Shown here piece after piece: positions 1-8,812 of a DNA stretch of 64,000 bases. The position numbers and the translations under genes are program-made. Every line of letters begins with the position of its first letter. The stretch's first letter is position 1. The DNA comes from Catenulispora sp. GP43. Its GTDB lineage: Bacteria; Actinomycetota; Actinomycetes; Streptomycetales; Catenulisporaceae. The notes under the pieces were generated by a model, which had not been told where the DNA came from, did no database searches, and worked only from the letters and a program-made list of their open reading frames with translations. The stretch spans positions 62,001 through 126,000 of the forward strand of contig NZ_JBGCCT010000035.1 in NCBI RefSeq assembly GCF_041260665.1, in the 5' to 3' direction.

Positions 1-300
1 GCGCTCGGCGCCGTCGAGGTCGTGGTCGGCCAGCGCGACCGCAGCGCCGCCGGCCGCCAGCCGCCGCGCCGTCGCCAGCCCGATGCCCGAGGCCGCGCCG
101 GTGACGAACGCGGTCAGGTCGGCGAACTCGGCGACCGCCGGATCGAAGTCGAGCGCCTCCATCGCGGTCGCGGTGCCCTCGCCGGGGGCGGTGGGCTCGC
201 CGGTGCCGTCGACGGCGTCGGCGCCGGGGGCGGAGCCTGGGCCGGGGTCGGTGTCCGGCACGATGGTCGGCGCCTCGGTGCTGGCCAGATCGCGGTCCAT
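1..300 (-). CDS. Short-chain dehydrogenase/reductase, N-terminal part, cut by window edge
   Basis: Only the start of the gene is present; it runs off the left edge. The reading frame shows the SDR (Rossmann) cofactor motif TGAASGIG followed by LATARRLAAGG and an acidic segment LADHDLDGAE, where NAD(P) ribose-binding residues usually lie. The ATG at 300 gives a Pro/Gly/Thr-rich lead of 46 residues before the in-frame ATG at 162 (MEALDFDPAVAEF). Family members usually begin close to the second site, and neither start has a convincing ribosome binding site. It is an oxidoreductase of unknown substrate. The family call is firm; start and substrate are not. Confidence 0.75.
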   Translation of the reverse strand, partial: MDRDLASTEAPTIVPDTDPGPGSAPGADAVDGTGEPTAPGEGTATAMEALDFDPAVAEFADLTAFVTGAASGIGLATARRLAAGGAAVALADHDLDGAER

Positions 301-436
301 GATCCGATGCTGCGGGGCGGGGGGCTTGGCGGCAACAGGAGGGGCGGGGAGGCGGGCGCTCGGGCAGGCCGCGGCGAGCGGGCAGGCGGGCGGCGGCGAG
401 CGGGCAGCCGCCCGCACCAGCACACCGCGAACAGCA

Positions 437-474
437 GCGGGCCGGCCGGCGGGAAACCACACCGGCCGGCCCGC
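437..474 (-). terminator. Stem-loop terminator after the cyclophilin gene
   Basis: A 13-bp perfect stem (437-449 with 462-474, GC only) closes a 12-nt loop 20 nt past the stop of the - strand cyclophilin gene. It has no long T run, as is usual for high-GC actinobacterial terminators. Confidence 0.6.
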
Positions 475-493
475 TCGAGCCGTCTCCCGGGCA

Positions 494-1258
494 CTACCGC
501 CCGGCGCGGATCCCCACGTGGTGGAACAGCACGTAGTCGTTCGGGTAGCCGTCGCCGGGACCGTTCTGGTCGTCCTCGCCGGCCGCGGCGATCTTCTGGA
601 GCACGTCCATGCCCTTGGTCACGACGCCGAAGGGCGTGTAGTCGGGCTGGAGCTTGGTGTCCTTCCAGGTGAAGAAGAACTGGCTGCCGTTGGTGTTCGG
701 GCCGGCGTTGGCCATCGCCACGGTGCCGGCCGGGTAGGTGGCGCCGGTCAGGTTCTCGTCGTTGAACGAGTAGCCGGGGCCGCCGCTGCCGGTGCCGGTC
801 GGGTCGCCGCACTGCAGCACCCACAGGCGCTGGGTGGTGAGCCGGTGGCAGTGGGTGCCGTCGTAGTAATCGTGGTCGATCAGGAAGCGGAACGAGTAGG
901 TGGTGCAGGGCGCGGCCGATGTCAGAGCCTTGACGGTGATGTCGCCCTGGCTGGTGTGGAAGACCACCGAGTACGGCTGCGCCGCCTTGGCGGCGTTGAA
1001 CTGCGGGATGCCCTTGAAATTGTCGGCGGGCACGGACGGGACGAAGCCGCAGGGGTCGGCGGCGGTCGTGGTGGCGGCGTGCGCGGCGGCCGGGGCCGGC
1101 GCGGCGTCGCCGGCGACGACCGTCGCGTGGCCGGGGCGCACCGGGGCGGCGCCGCCGGAGGCTCCGGCGCCCGACGCGGCGACAACGCTGACGCCGAGCA
1201 GCAGGGCCGCCGCCGCGACGAAGCGGCCGGACCGGCTGGTGAGGCGGGGTTTCCGCAT
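494..1258 (-). CDS. Secreted cyclophilin-type peptidyl-prolyl cis-trans isomerase
   Basis: A 254-residue protein with an N-terminal signal sequence (MRKPR, then an Ala/Leu/Val core to about residue 33) and an Ala/Pro-rich spacer to about residue 65. The cyclophilin domain follows, with the hallmark segments YSFNDENL, YPAGTVAMANAGPNTNG and SQFFFTW around residues 175-215. It catalyses isomerisation of X-Pro peptide bonds, here probably outside the membrane, where it would help fold exported proteins. Cys residues at about 70 and 118 could form a disulfide. It is followed by its own hairpin and looks monocistronic. It is unrelated in function to the PTH2-like gene upstream. Alternatives such as a non-catalytic cyclophilin-like protein are less likely because the core motif is intact. 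Confidence 0.9.
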   Translation of the reverse strand: MRKPRLTSRSGRFVAAAALLLGVSVVAASGAGASGGAAPVRPGHATVVAGDAAPAPAAAHAATTTAADPCGFVPSVPADNFKGIPQFNAAKAAQPYSVVFHTSQGDITVKALTSAAPCTTYSFRFLIDHDYYDGTHCHRLTTQRLWVLQCGDPTGTGSGGPGYSFNDENLTGATYPAGTVAMANAGPNTNGSQFFFTWKDTKLQPDYTPFGVVTKGMDVLQKIAAAGEDDQNGPGDGYPNDYVLFHHVGIRAGR

Positions 1259-1411
1259 GTTTCAGCTCCCTGAGAGGTGGGCCAGGACGCTTGGAGCCTT
1301 TCCCAGGCGTGCCTCGGCTGTAAACCCCTGATGAGCTTTGCGGACCGGCGAATGCCGACCAATCGGGTCGAAACTATCTTCGAGCTCTTACTCGGAGCCC
1401 GCGGCCAGCCG

Positions 1412-2203
1412 CTAGCCCTCGAGCACCGGGAGGTCGGCGACCACCGTGCACGATCCGGGGGCGATCTCGGTGAAGCCCGCGTCGCGCACCAGCGGCCGTC
1501 CGGAGTCGGCGAGCGCCGGCCACGCATCCTTCGGCGCGACCCGAACAGCGAGCGGGAAGCCCGCGTCGGCCCACTCCTTGCGCTGGGCGTCGGTCAGCCG
1601 CCACCACGCGATCTGCGCGGCGTGCCCGACCTGGGCCATCGCCTTGCCGGCGGTCATCTCCAGCTCCGGGTTGAGCCACAGCACCGGCTGCGAACCGGGC
1701 TCGACCGGCGCCGGCGGTTCGGGGTCTTCGAGGTCCGTGCCGGAGACCTGCAGGCGCGCCAGGTCTTTGGGCCAGGCGTCGAGCGGGACCGGCGGGTAGA
1801 CGCGGACCTGCGCCGGGTCGGTCTCGGCGGTGCCGGTGACGGTGATGCCGGGCAGCGCCTCGGCGCGCGTCCATTCGGCCCCGCGGGCCCGGCGCACGAC
1901 CTTGCGGATGCGGCCGTCGGTCCAGGCGTGGACCAGGGCCGTCCACTCGCCGTCGGGCTCGGTGGAGCGCGGGTCGGCCAGGAAGGTCAGGACGGCACGG
2001 GCCGACGTCTCCAGTGCGTCAGTGCGCTGCGGAGGTGTCGCGCGCTCGATGCGGACCACCAAGGGCAGCACGTATTGCGGATTCGCGTCGCGCGCCGCCG
2101 CTTCGGCTTCCGTGGCCGCCGCTACAGCCGGGACTGTCGGCGCGACGGCCGGCGGGACAGTCGATGGGACAGTCGGCGGGGCGAACGGGTCGCCGGGTTC
2201 CAT
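1412..2203 (-). CDS. PTH2-family peptidyl-tRNA hydrolase-like protein
   Basis: 263 residues from the ATG at 2203, which follows GGGGTGAG and lies 31 nt after the upstream dehydrogenase gene; the two probably form one - strand transcript. The C-terminal third carries the PTH2-type signature NPELEMTAGKAMAQVGHAAQ followed by IAWWRLTD, matching the MSAGKxAAQxxHA motif of archaeal/eukaryotic-type peptidyl-tRNA hydrolases. The preceding ~140 residues are an actinobacterial extension with no motif I recognise. PTH2 enzymes free peptides from drop-off peptidyl-tRNA. Most bacteria use the unrelated Pth1, so this is likely an accessory enzyme or a re-purposed family member. Activity is inferred from the motif only. 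Confidence 0.7.
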   Translation of the reverse strand: MEPGDPFAPPTVPSTVPPAVAPTVPAVAAATEAEAAARDANPQYVLPLVVRIERATPPQRTDALETSARAVLTFLADPRSTEPDGEWTALVHAWTDGRIRKVVRRARGAEWTRAEALPGITVTGTAETDPAQVRVYPPVPLDAWPKDLARLQVSGTDLEDPEPPAPVEPGSQPVLWLNPELEMTAGKAMAQVGHAAQIAWWRLTDAQRKEWADAGFPLAVRVAPKDAWPALADSGRPLVRDAGFTEIAPGSCTVVADLPVLEG

Positions 2204-2234
2204 GATCGAGCCACTCACCCCAGCAGAATATGCG

Positions 2235-3275
2235 TCAGCCGTTGGGGAGGATGACGGCCCGCCCCCGGACCTGGCCGGCGTGCAGCCGCTCGTAGGCCTT
2301 CGGCGCCTCGTCCAGGCTGTAGGTCTCGACGTGGACCGACACCGATCCCTCACGCGCCAGGTCGAGCACCTCGATCAGCTCGGCCCGCGTGCCCCAGTAC
2401 GGCGCGCGGAACGCCGCGTCGTACGGCGTGACGCCGAAGCCGACCTGCGCGCTGCCGCCGCCGATGCCCACGATCGTCACGTCGGACTCCACGCCGGCGC
2501 AGGCCGAGGCCAGGGCGACGGTCGGGGGCGCGCCGACGAAGTCGAAGACCGCCTCGGCGCCGCGTCCGCCGGTCAGCTCCTTCACCGCGACCGCGGCCTT
2601 CTCGTCGGACATCAGCGCCTCGTGGGCGCCGACTTCCCGGGCCAGTTCCAGCTTCTCCGGCGCGACGTCCAGCGCGACGACGCGGGCCGGGCTCAGCGCG
2701 CGCAGCAGCTGGATCGCGACGTGCCCGAGACCGCCGGTGCCGATCACCACGGCGGTGCTGCCGCCGACGAGCTTGGGCAGCGAGGTCTTGATGGCGTGGT
2801 ACGGGGTCAGGCCGGCGTCGGTCAGCGGGACGTTGCGCACCGGATCCAGGTCGCCGAGCGGGACCAGGTGTCGGGTGGAGTCGACGAGCAGGTACTGGGC
2901 GATCGCGCCGGGCGCGCCGAGTCCGGGCGGGAAGATCTGCAGCTCGGCGGCGCGCAGACAGTAGTTCTCCTTGCCCTGCGCGCACATGTGGCACATCCCG
3001 CAGCCCCAGGGCCCGTACACCGCCACGCTGTCGCCGACGGCGAAGCCGCTCGCGCCGTCGCCGAGCGCCTCGACCGTGCCGGCGCCCTCGTGCCCGAGGG
3101 TCAGCGGCAGCGGGAAGCGCAGCGCGGCGGCGGGCATGCTCATCACCGCGATGTCGGAGTGGCACACGCCCGCGGCGGTCACCTTCAACAGCACCTGGCC
3201 GGGGCCGGGCTCGGGGTCCGGGACGTCGGCGACCACCGGGGCGGCACCGACCGCCGGGTACTGGAGGGCCTTCAT
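2235..3275 (-). CDS. Zinc-dependent alcohol dehydrogenase (MDR superfamily)
   Basis: 346 residues, the usual length for a medium-chain zinc alcohol dehydrogenase. The catalytic zinc ligands are visible as Cys38-His39, the GHEGAG motif (His62, Glu63) and Asp153. The structural zinc is held by Cys92, Cys95, Cys98 and Cys106. The NAD(P) fold has GTGGLGHVAIQLL near residue 175, and VALDVAPEK supplies an acidic residue favouring NAD. It would oxidise alcohols or reduce aldehydes in the cytoplasm; the substrate cannot be read from sequence. It is transcribed away from the four-paralog operon and lies upstream of the PTH2-like gene, which may share its transcript. Confidence 0.88.
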   Translation of the reverse strand: MKALQYPAVGAAPVVADVPDPEPGPGQVLLKVTAAGVCHSDIAVMSMPAAALRFPLPLTLGHEGAGTVEALGDGASGFAVGDSVAVYGPWGCGMCHMCAQGKENYCLRAAELQIFPPGLGAPGAIAQYLLVDSTRHLVPLGDLDPVRNVPLTDAGLTPYHAIKTSLPKLVGGSTAVVIGTGGLGHVAIQLLRALSPARVVALDVAPEKLELAREVGAHEALMSDEKAAVAVKELTGGRGAEAVFDFVGAPPTVALASACAGVESDVTIVGIGGGSAQVGFGVTPYDAAFRAPYWGTRAELIEVLDLAREGSVSVHVETYSLDEAPKAYERLHAGQVRGRAVILPNG

Positions 3276-3429
3276 CGCGGGACCGCCTTCCGGAACAGGC
3301 TTTCGGGACAGGCTTGCGGGACGGGCTGGCTCCTCCCCACCTTGACGTCCCGCAGCTCGGGCCGCAATCCGGCCGGGGCCGAGCGGGGCGGACCCGGGGG
3401 GGTGAATCGTGGCCGAACCGTGATCTCAA

Positions 3430-4320
3430 ATGAGGTTTTCCGAACATCCTCACGACTGGGAAGATCCTCCTCTCGTCCGTTCTCGGGTTCAGGGGTACAC
3501 GTTGCCAGGGGTTGGTTCTCCGGGCGCCGGTCGCAGACGTGCGACGATCGCGGCGTTCTCAGTCGGATGGGTGTTGATCGCGGGCGGGACCGCCGGAGCC
3601 GTGGTGGCCGTGGGGCGGGGCCACTCGTCGGACGCTTCCGGGAAGTCGGCGACGTCGCAGGCCGCTGCGATGGCGACTTCGAGTTCTGATTCGGCTTCGG
3701 GCGGTAGCGGTGCCGGTGCCTCGCCGAGTCCCACGCTGAGCTCGTCCTCGTCCTCGATGTCGGCGCCGGCCGCGCCGCCGTCCAGCCCGACGCCGTCCTC
3801 GACGGTGACCGGGAAGGTCTCCAACGGCGTGCACAGTGGCGACCTGCGCTTCTTCCTACTGCCGGTACCATCCGACGGCTCGGCGATCGGCTCGCCGGAC
3901 GGCGACGCGCTGACCGCCGCCGCCGTGGCGGCGTTCTACTCGAACAGCTCCGACGCCCTGAAGGCCTTGCAGCAGTTGGACTTCAAGGGCGGCGCGAGCC
4001 GCAGCTACCAGACAGGGGACGCGAAGTACCACGTCAACGTGCGACTGCTGCACTTCGGCACGGCGGACATGGCCCGCGCCTGGGCCGCCGGCGACAAGCC
4101 GATGGCGGGCTGGAAGGCGTTCGGCATCCCGGGCTACCCGGACGAGAAGGCGTACGACATCCCGCTCGACGCCTCGCTGGGCGAGGCCCGGCTGCGCGCC
4201 GTCGGCTTCCGGGGCGACGTGTTCTTCGAGATCGACGTCTTCGGACAGCCGCCGGTGGACCACGCGGTGCTGATCGACCGGGTGCGCAAGCAGATCGCCC
4301 GGCTGGACTCGGGGAGTTGA
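3430..4320 (+). CDS. Single-pass membrane protein, first of four tandem paralogs
   Basis: 296 residues, function unknown. A short cytoplasmic N terminus is followed by one membrane helix (about residues 38-58, IAAFSVGWVLIAGGTAGAVV), a Ser/Pro/Ala-rich spacer to about residue 130, then a globular outer domain. That domain opens with HSGDLRFFLLPVP (from about residue 135), continues with ALKALQQLDF, a VNVRLLHF strand and a FGIPGYPDEKAY turn, and ends with an ILID-type amphipathic helix. The HxGDLRxxLLPxP opening recurs in the next three genes. The stop overlaps the start region of the next gene, so the four are translationally coupled. The ATG at 3430 has no strong Shine-Dalgarno site. I recognise no named family. 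Confidence 0.8.
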   Translation: MRFSEHPHDWEDPPLVRSRVQGYTLPGVGSPGAGRRRATIAAFSVGWVLIAGGTAGAVVAVGRGHSSDASGKSATSQAAAMATSSSDSASGGSGAGASPSPTLSSSSSSMSAPAAPPSSPTPSSTVTGKVSNGVHSGDLRFFLLPVPSDGSAIGSPDGDALTAAAVAAFYSNSSDALKALQQLDFKGGASRSYQTGDAKYHVNVRLLHFGTADMARAWAAGDKPMAGWKAFGIPGYPDEKAYDIPLDASLGEARLRAVGFRGDVFFEIDVFGQPPVDHAVLIDRVRKQIARLDSGS

Positions 4321-4325
4321 GGGAC

Positions 4326-4997
4326 GTGAAGCGACAGACCGGTTTGCTGTTCTCCTCGGCGGTCGTGCTCGGGTTGGTCGGCGGCGCCGTCGGCGGCTTC
4401 CTGATCCAGCAGGCGCGCCCGGCCACGCCACTGCCGCCGGTCCAGCAGACGCTGGCGGCCGCGACGGTGCCCGTGGCAGCGGACCCGAGCGACCCGAATA
4501 CCGACGACGGCGCGAAGCTCAACGGCGACCTGCGCGCGGTCCTGGTGACGAAGCCGGCGGGAGCGAAGGACGCCGAGGACTTCACGGTCCGGGACTGGTT
4601 CACCATCGCGGACCTGGCCGAGTACTACCAGAACCCGTCCGACGCACTGGAGCGGCTGAACGGGCTCGACTTCCGGCGCGCCGTGCGCACCGGCTGGACG
4701 ACGGCGGACGGGGCCGACGTCGAGGTCGACCTGGTGCAGTTCCGGACCAGCGACGAGGCGTCGTCGTACTGCACGATGACGCATTTCCCGCTGGACACGA
4801 GCGAACCCGCCTTTCCGGAGTCGGCGGACTCGGCCGTGGGCCGCCCCGGGCGCAAGGGCGCCGACGGGAAGTACACGGCTTACGGGCTGGTGCGGCACGG
4901 GAATGTGGTGGAGCAGGTGTTCGTGAGCCGGGCGCAGAGCATGCCGACGACGAACGACATCGTGGCCGTGACGAGGGACCAGGCGGATCTACTGTGA
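4326..4997 (+). CDS. Single-pass membrane protein, second of four tandem paralogs
   Basis: 223 residues from the GTG at 4326, which sits 9 nt after GGGGAG; a TTG at 4317 overlapping the previous stop is the alternative. A membrane helix covers about residues 5-28 (GLLFSSAVVLGLVGGAVGGF). After a short spacer the outer domain starts with LNGDLRAVLVTKP (about residue 63), matching the first paralog. It continues with DLAEYYQNPSDALERLNGLD and a VEVDLVQF strand and ends in a VFVSRAQ strand. Two residue blocks, SDAL plus xLxxLDF and the LVQF strand, align by eye with genes one and four. Function unknown. It is the shortest of the set. Confidence 0.78.
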   Translation: MKRQTGLLFSSAVVLGLVGGAVGGFLIQQARPATPLPPVQQTLAAATVPVAADPSDPNTDDGAKLNGDLRAVLVTKPAGAKDAEDFTVRDWFTIADLAEYYQNPSDALERLNGLDFRRAVRTGWTTADGADVEVDLVQFRTSDEASSYCTMTHFPLDTSEPAFPESADSAVGRPGRKGADGKYTAYGLVRHGNVVEQVFVSRAQSMPTTNDIVAVTRDQADLL

Positions 4998-5776
4998 GCG
5001 AGCTGCTTCCGGAGCCTGATGTCGCCGACGCTTCCGCTTCGCGGCGCCGTGGCTTGTTCGTCGCCGGGTGGCTGGTGTCGGCGCTGGCCGTCGGGACCGG
5101 TGCCGGGTTCGGGGTCCTGGCCGCGATCGGGCCGGCCAAGGCCAAGGACGCTGCGACGGCGAGCGTCCCTGTCGCGCCGCCGACGACGCCGAGTCCGAGC
5201 GTGACCTCGGGCGTGCGGCCGGACGGGACGCACTACGGCAGCGTCAAGGACTTCCTGCTCCCGATCCCCGACGGCTACAAGCCCGGACCGGACGAAGGCG
5301 GCCTGGGCAACGACGCCGCGATCCCGCCGGACCAGGCCGACCCGACGGTGGCGCTGCTGTTCGGCACGCTGCCGCCGTCCGACATGACCAACGCACAGGG
5401 CGCGATCACCAACGGCCACATGAACGACGGCGCCGTGCGCACCTACCAGAACGAGGCCGGGACCCTGGACGTGGCGGTGACCGTGCTCCGCCTGGACCCG
5501 GCCCAGTCGGCGGAGAGCACCGGCCAGTTCGAGCGCGTGGTGAAGCAGTCGCGCGCCTTCCGCACCGGACCGCAGGTGCCGGGCCACCCGGACGCCCTGT
5601 GCGTACTGCCGGTGACGCACGTCGGCGACCCGCTGGACAGCATGACGTGCCTGGCGACGGTCGGCGACACCCTCGCCATCGTGAACGCCGTGGGCACGGT
5701 GCCGCTGGACACGAACGCCGTGACCGAGCTGTTCGGACGGCAGCTGGACACGCTGAAGGGCGGGCTGGGAACGTGA
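4994..5776 (+). CDS. Single-pass membrane protein, third of four tandem paralogs
   Basis: 260 residues, GTG start overlapping the stop of the previous gene (GTGA). A positively charged stretch (SRRRG) precedes one membrane helix at about residues 20-43. A Thr/Pro/Ser spacer leads to the outer domain, which opens with HYGSVKDFLLPIPDGY near residue 80, the same position-specific motif as its neighbours. Later segments include LDVAVTVLRLD and VPGHPDALCVLP, plus a second Cys at MTCLATVGD; this Cys pair is absent from the other three and may form a disulfide outside the cell. Function unknown. It is translationally coupled on both sides. Confidence 0.78.
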   Translation: MSELLPEPDVADASASRRRGLFVAGWLVSALAVGTGAGFGVLAAIGPAKAKDAATASVPVAPPTTPSPSVTSGVRPDGTHYGSVKDFLLPIPDGYKPGPDEGGLGNDAAIPPDQADPTVALLFGTLPPSDMTNAQGAITNGHMNDGAVRTYQNEAGTLDVAVTVLRLDPAQSAESTGQFERVVKQSRAFRTGPQVPGHPDALCVLPVTHVGDPLDSMTCLATVGDTLAIVNAVGTVPLDTNAVTELFGRQLDTLKGGLGT

Positions 5777-7224
5777 GCGCGCAGGATGATGTCCTGGCGG
5801 CCTTCGGAGAGCCGCCGCGGAAGACGAAGACTCAGACGCGGAATGAGGCGGACGGGGGGATTCAGGCAGGCGATGCGGCGGACGGCGATGCGGCGCGGGA
5901 CGATGCGGCGCGGGACGATGCGGCGCGGGACGATGAGTCGGGCGGCGATGCGGCAGCCAGCGATGCGGCAGCGGTCGGCGATGCGGCAGCCAGCGATGCG
6001 GCAGCGGTCGGCGATGCGGCAGCCAGCGATGCGGCAGCGGTCGGCGATGTCGAGGTGGCGTTCGAGGAGCAGGTTGGTGGCGATGGCGGCCCGGCGGAGG
6101 TCGGCGCGAGCAAGCAAGTGGCGGAGGCGGCAGAGGACGGCACCTCAGCCCAGGCGGCGGCGAGCGAGCAGGCGGCGGAGTCCGGTCATGCTGGCACAGC
6201 AGCCGAAGCAGGCGAAGCAGCCGAAAGCGAGCCGGTCACAGAAACCCGCCATGCCGGCCCGGCACCCGAAGCAGCGGCAGGCGAACAACTGGCAGAGGCC
6301 AGCGATGCCGGCGCCTCAGCCCAGACAGCGGTTAGTGAGCCGGGCAATGCCGGCACCGTAGCCGAAGCAGGCGAAAGCGAGCAGGCGGCAGGCGAGCAGG
6401 CGGCAGAGCCCAGCGCCCCCGCCATTCCCGCCCAGCCCTACCTCGACCCCGCCGCCTTCTTCGCCCAGCTGCAGGCCGAGGCCGCGCCGACCCCGCAGCG
6501 CCGCTGGCCGCGCCTCGCCCTGCGCTACGGCTCGGCGCTCGTCGTGGCCGGTGCGTTGGGTGTGGGGACCGCCTATGCCGTCACGCTCCCGCGGCGTACC
6601 GATGTGCCCTTCCTCGCCACGCCGAGCGATGGCCGCTACAGCTTCCCCGGGGTGGTCCATCCCGTACCGCCGGCTGGGGAGGCGGCACCGGGGGCTGACA
6701 GCAATCAGACGCAGGCTCACTATGGCGATCTGCGTCAGTACCTTGTGCCTGCTCCGGTTGGGGCGGTGCCCAAGGAGAGTGGTTGGGAGAGTGTCGCGGA
6801 CTTCGAGAATTCGTTGTCCGGGAACGATGTTTCCGCCCATCTCTACGATGCGGGGGTGCGGCGGGTCGCGTGGCGCGGGTGGGTCGCGGTTGATGGGCAG
6901 CACACGGTTGTCGAGCTGGTGCAGTTCCCCGATCATGAGGCTGCGTTCTCGGTGGCCAGTTTGCTGGACGGCGCGTCGTTGGCGAAGGCGAGTGGGCCCG
7001 AGAGTGTGGTGCCGCTGCTGACGCTGCCGTCGTTCGGCGTTGCCACGTCGACTGCCGCATTGCACAAGTTCGACCAGGTGAGCGGGTTGCCGGGGCAGGT
7101 GGAGCGGCGGGTCGTGTTCCAGAGCGGGGATGTGGTCGCGGTCGTCACGAGTACCGCGCCGCGCAAGGTTCCGGATACGCCGACCGAGCAGGTCGCGTTG
7201 TTGGAAGCCGCGATGCTGCGCTGA
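5773..7224 (+). CDS. Fourth tandem paralog, with a long acidic Ala-rich cytoplasmic repeat region
   Basis: 483 residues from the GTG at 5773 (GTGA overlap with the third paralog). Residues 1 to about 225 are low-complexity and acidic: three DAARD units, three 11-residue DAAASDAAAVG units, then many AAE/EAA stretches. One membrane helix follows at about residues 250-272 (YGSALVVAGALGVGTAYAV). The outer domain starts with AHYGDLRQYLVPAP near residue 315 and contains VVELVQFPDHEAAF and VAVVTSTAP. The acidic tail would lie in the cytoplasm and is found only in this member, so it probably gives the set its intracellular contact. Low-complexity runs could vary between strains. Function unknown. A strong hairpin follows the gene. 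Confidence 0.78.
   Translation: MSAQDDVLAAFGEPPRKTKTQTRNEADGGIQAGDAADGDAARDDAARDDAARDDESGGDAAASDAAAVGDAAASDAAAVGDAAASDAAAVGDVEVAFEEQVGGDGGPAEVGASKQVAEAAEDGTSAQAAASEQAAESGHAGTAAEAGEAAESEPVTETRHAGPAPEAAAGEQLAEASDAGASAQTAVSEPGNAGTVAEAGESEQAAGEQAAEPSAPAIPAQPYLDPAAFFAQLQAEAAPTPQRRWPRLALRYGSALVVAGALGVGTAYAVTLPRRTDVPFLATPSDGRYSFPGVVHPVPPAGEAAPGADSNQTQAHYGDLRQYLVPAPVGAVPKESGWESVADFENSLSGNDVSAHLYDAGVRRVAWRGWVAVDGQHTVVELVQFPDHEAAFSVASLLDGASLAKASGPESVVPLLTLPSFGVATSTAALHKFDQVSGLPGQVERRVVFQSGDVVAVVTSTAPRKVPDTPTEQVALLEAAMLR
5887..6045 (+). repeat. In-frame tandem repeats inside the fourth paralog
   Basis: Three perfect copies of a 15-bp unit (5887-5901, 5902-5916, 5917-5931) encode DAARD. Three perfect copies of a 33-bp unit (5947-5979, 5980-6012, 6013-6045) encode DAAASDAAAVG. 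Both keep the frame, which fits recent slippage or unequal exchange in a coding tract. Confidence 0.9.
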
Positions 7225-7242
7225 GCGGAGTGCTCGGGCAGA

Positions 7243-7288
7243 CGAAAGCGGGGACGTCCCCACTTAGGTGGGAGCGTCCCCGCTTTCG
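7243..7288. terminator. Bidirectional terminator between the paralog operon and gatB
   Basis: A 14-bp perfect outer stem (7243-7256 with 7275-7288) plus a GC-rich inner stem lies between the convergent stop codons at 7224 and 7306. The AAAG/CTTT ends give short T/A tracts on either strand. Confidence 0.85.
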
Positions 7289-7305
7289 CCGTCTTGGAAC
7301 CGTGC

Positions 7306-8811
7306 TCAGCTGGAGAGCCGCTCCAGCAGCAGCTCGCGCACGCGGGCGGCGTCCGCCTGGCCGCGGGTGGCCTTCATGACGGCGCCGATCAGCTGGCCGG
7401 CCGGGCCCTGGTTGCCGCCGCGGACCTTCTCGGCGGCGTCGGGGAACTTCGCGATGGCCTCGTCGATCGCGGTGAGCAGGGCCCCGTCGTCGCTGACGAC
7501 CGCCAGGCCGCGCTTGGCCACGACCTCCTCCGGGGAGCCCTCGCCGGCCAGGACGCCCTCGATCACCTGGCGGGCCAGCTTGTCGTTGAGCGTGCCGGCG
7601 GCGGTCAGCTTGACCACCTCGGCGACCTGCGCCGGGGTGATCGGCAGGGCGGCCAGGTCGGTGCCGTCCTCGTTGGCGCGGCGGGCCAGCTCGCCCATCC
7701 ACCACTTGCGGGCCTGGTCCGCCGCGGCGCCCAGGGACACCGTCTCGACGATCAGGTCCACCGCGCCGGCGTTCAGGATCGACTGCATGTCGTGGTCGCC
7801 GACGCCCCACTCGGCCTGCAGGCGGTGGCGGCGGACGCCGGGGAGTTCCGGCAGCGTGCCGCGCAGTTCGTCGACCCAGGCGCGGGCCGGGGCCACCGGG
7901 ACCAGGTCCGGCTCGGGGAAGTAGCGGTAGTCCTCCGCCTCCTCCTTCACCCGGCCCGGGGAGGTGGTGCCGTCGTTCTCGTGGAAGTGGCGGGTCTCCT
8001 GGATCACCGTGTCGCCGGCGTTCAGGACGGCGGCGTGGCGGCGGATCTCGAAGTTCACCGCGCGCTCGACCGAGCGCAGGGAGTTGACGTTCTTGGTCTC
8101 CGAGCGGGTGCCGAACTTCTCGCGGCCGATCGGGCGCAGCGAGACGTTGGCGTCGCAGCGCATCTGGCCCAGCTCCATGCGGGCCTCGGAGACGCCGAGC
8201 GCCTTGATGAGCTCGCGCAGTTCGGCGACGTACGCCTTCGCCACTTCCGGGGCGTGCTCGCCGGTGCCGGTGATCGGCTTGGTGACGATCTCGATCAGCG
8301 GGATGCCGGCCCGGTTGTAGTCGACCAGCGAGTAGTCCGCGCCGTGGATGCGGCCGGTGGCGCCGCCCACGTGGGTCGACTTGCCGGTGTCCTCCTCCAT
8401 GTGCGCGCGCTCGATCTCGATGCGCCAGGTCTTGCCCGCGGCCTCGACGTCCAGGTAGCCGCTGAACGCGATCGGCTCGTCGTACTGCGACGTCTGGAAG
8501 TTCTTCGGCATGTCCGGGTAGAAGTAGTTCTTCCGGGCGAAGCGGCACCACTCGGCGATCTCGCAGTTCAGCGCCAGGCCGATGCGGATGGCCGACTCGA
8601 TCGCCTTGGCGTTGACCACCGGCAGCGAGCCGGGCAGGCCCAGGCACGTCGGGCAGGTCTGGGTGTTCGGGTCGGCGCCGAAGCCGGTCGGGCAGCCGCA
8701 GAACATCTTGGTCGCGGTGCCGAGCTCGACGTGCACCTCCAGACCCATGACCGGGTCGTAGGCGGCGAGCGCGTCCTCGTAGGAAGGCAGGTTCACAGTG
8801 CTCGTGCTCAT
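7306..8811 (-). CDS. gatB: Aspartyl/glutamyl-tRNA(Asn/Gln) amidotransferase subunit B
   Basis: 501 residues. The N-terminal GatB catalytic domain shows [12 protein letters not shown], the zinc cysteines in FCGCPTG and CPTCLGLPG, and the [12 protein letters not shown] segment. The C-terminal YqeY-like helical tail (about residues 345-500) binds tRNA. With GatA and GatC it converts Glu-tRNA(Gln) and Asp-tRNA(Asn) to the amidated forms in the cytoplasm, using ammonia released by GatA. It is the last gene of the gatC-gatA-small ORF-gatB operon and begins 1 nt after the small gene stop at 8813. Very secure assignment. Confidence 0.97.
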   Translation of the reverse strand: MSTSTVNLPSYEDALAAYDPVMGLEVHVELGTATKMFCGCPTGFGADPNTQTCPTCLGLPGSLPVVNAKAIESAIRIGLALNCEIAEWCRFARKNYFYPDMPKNFQTSQYDEPIAFSGYLDVEAAGKTWRIEIERAHMEEDTGKSTHVGGATGRIHGADYSLVDYNRAGIPLIEIVTKPITGTGEHAPEVAKAYVAELRELIKALGVSEARMELGQMRCDANVSLRPIGREKFGTRSETKNVNSLRSVERAVNFEIRRHAAVLNAGDTVIQETRHFHENDGTTSPGRVKEEAEDYRYFPEPDLVPVAPARAWVDELRGTLPELPGVRRHRLQAEWGVGDHDMQSILNAGAVDLIVETVSLGAAADQARKWWMGELARRANEDGTDLAALPITPAQVAEVVKLTAAGTLNDKLARQVIEGVLAGEGSPEEVVAKRGLAVVSDDGALLTAIDEAIAKFPDAAEKVRGGNQGPAGQLIGAVMKATRGQADAARVRELLLERLSS

Positions 8812-8812
8812 A

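Noticed and set aside
5068-5772. Frame extending the fourth paralog upstream to 5068
   Set aside because: The extension overlaps the third paralog out of frame and is Arg-rich; the GTG at 5773 with GTGA overlap is the real start.
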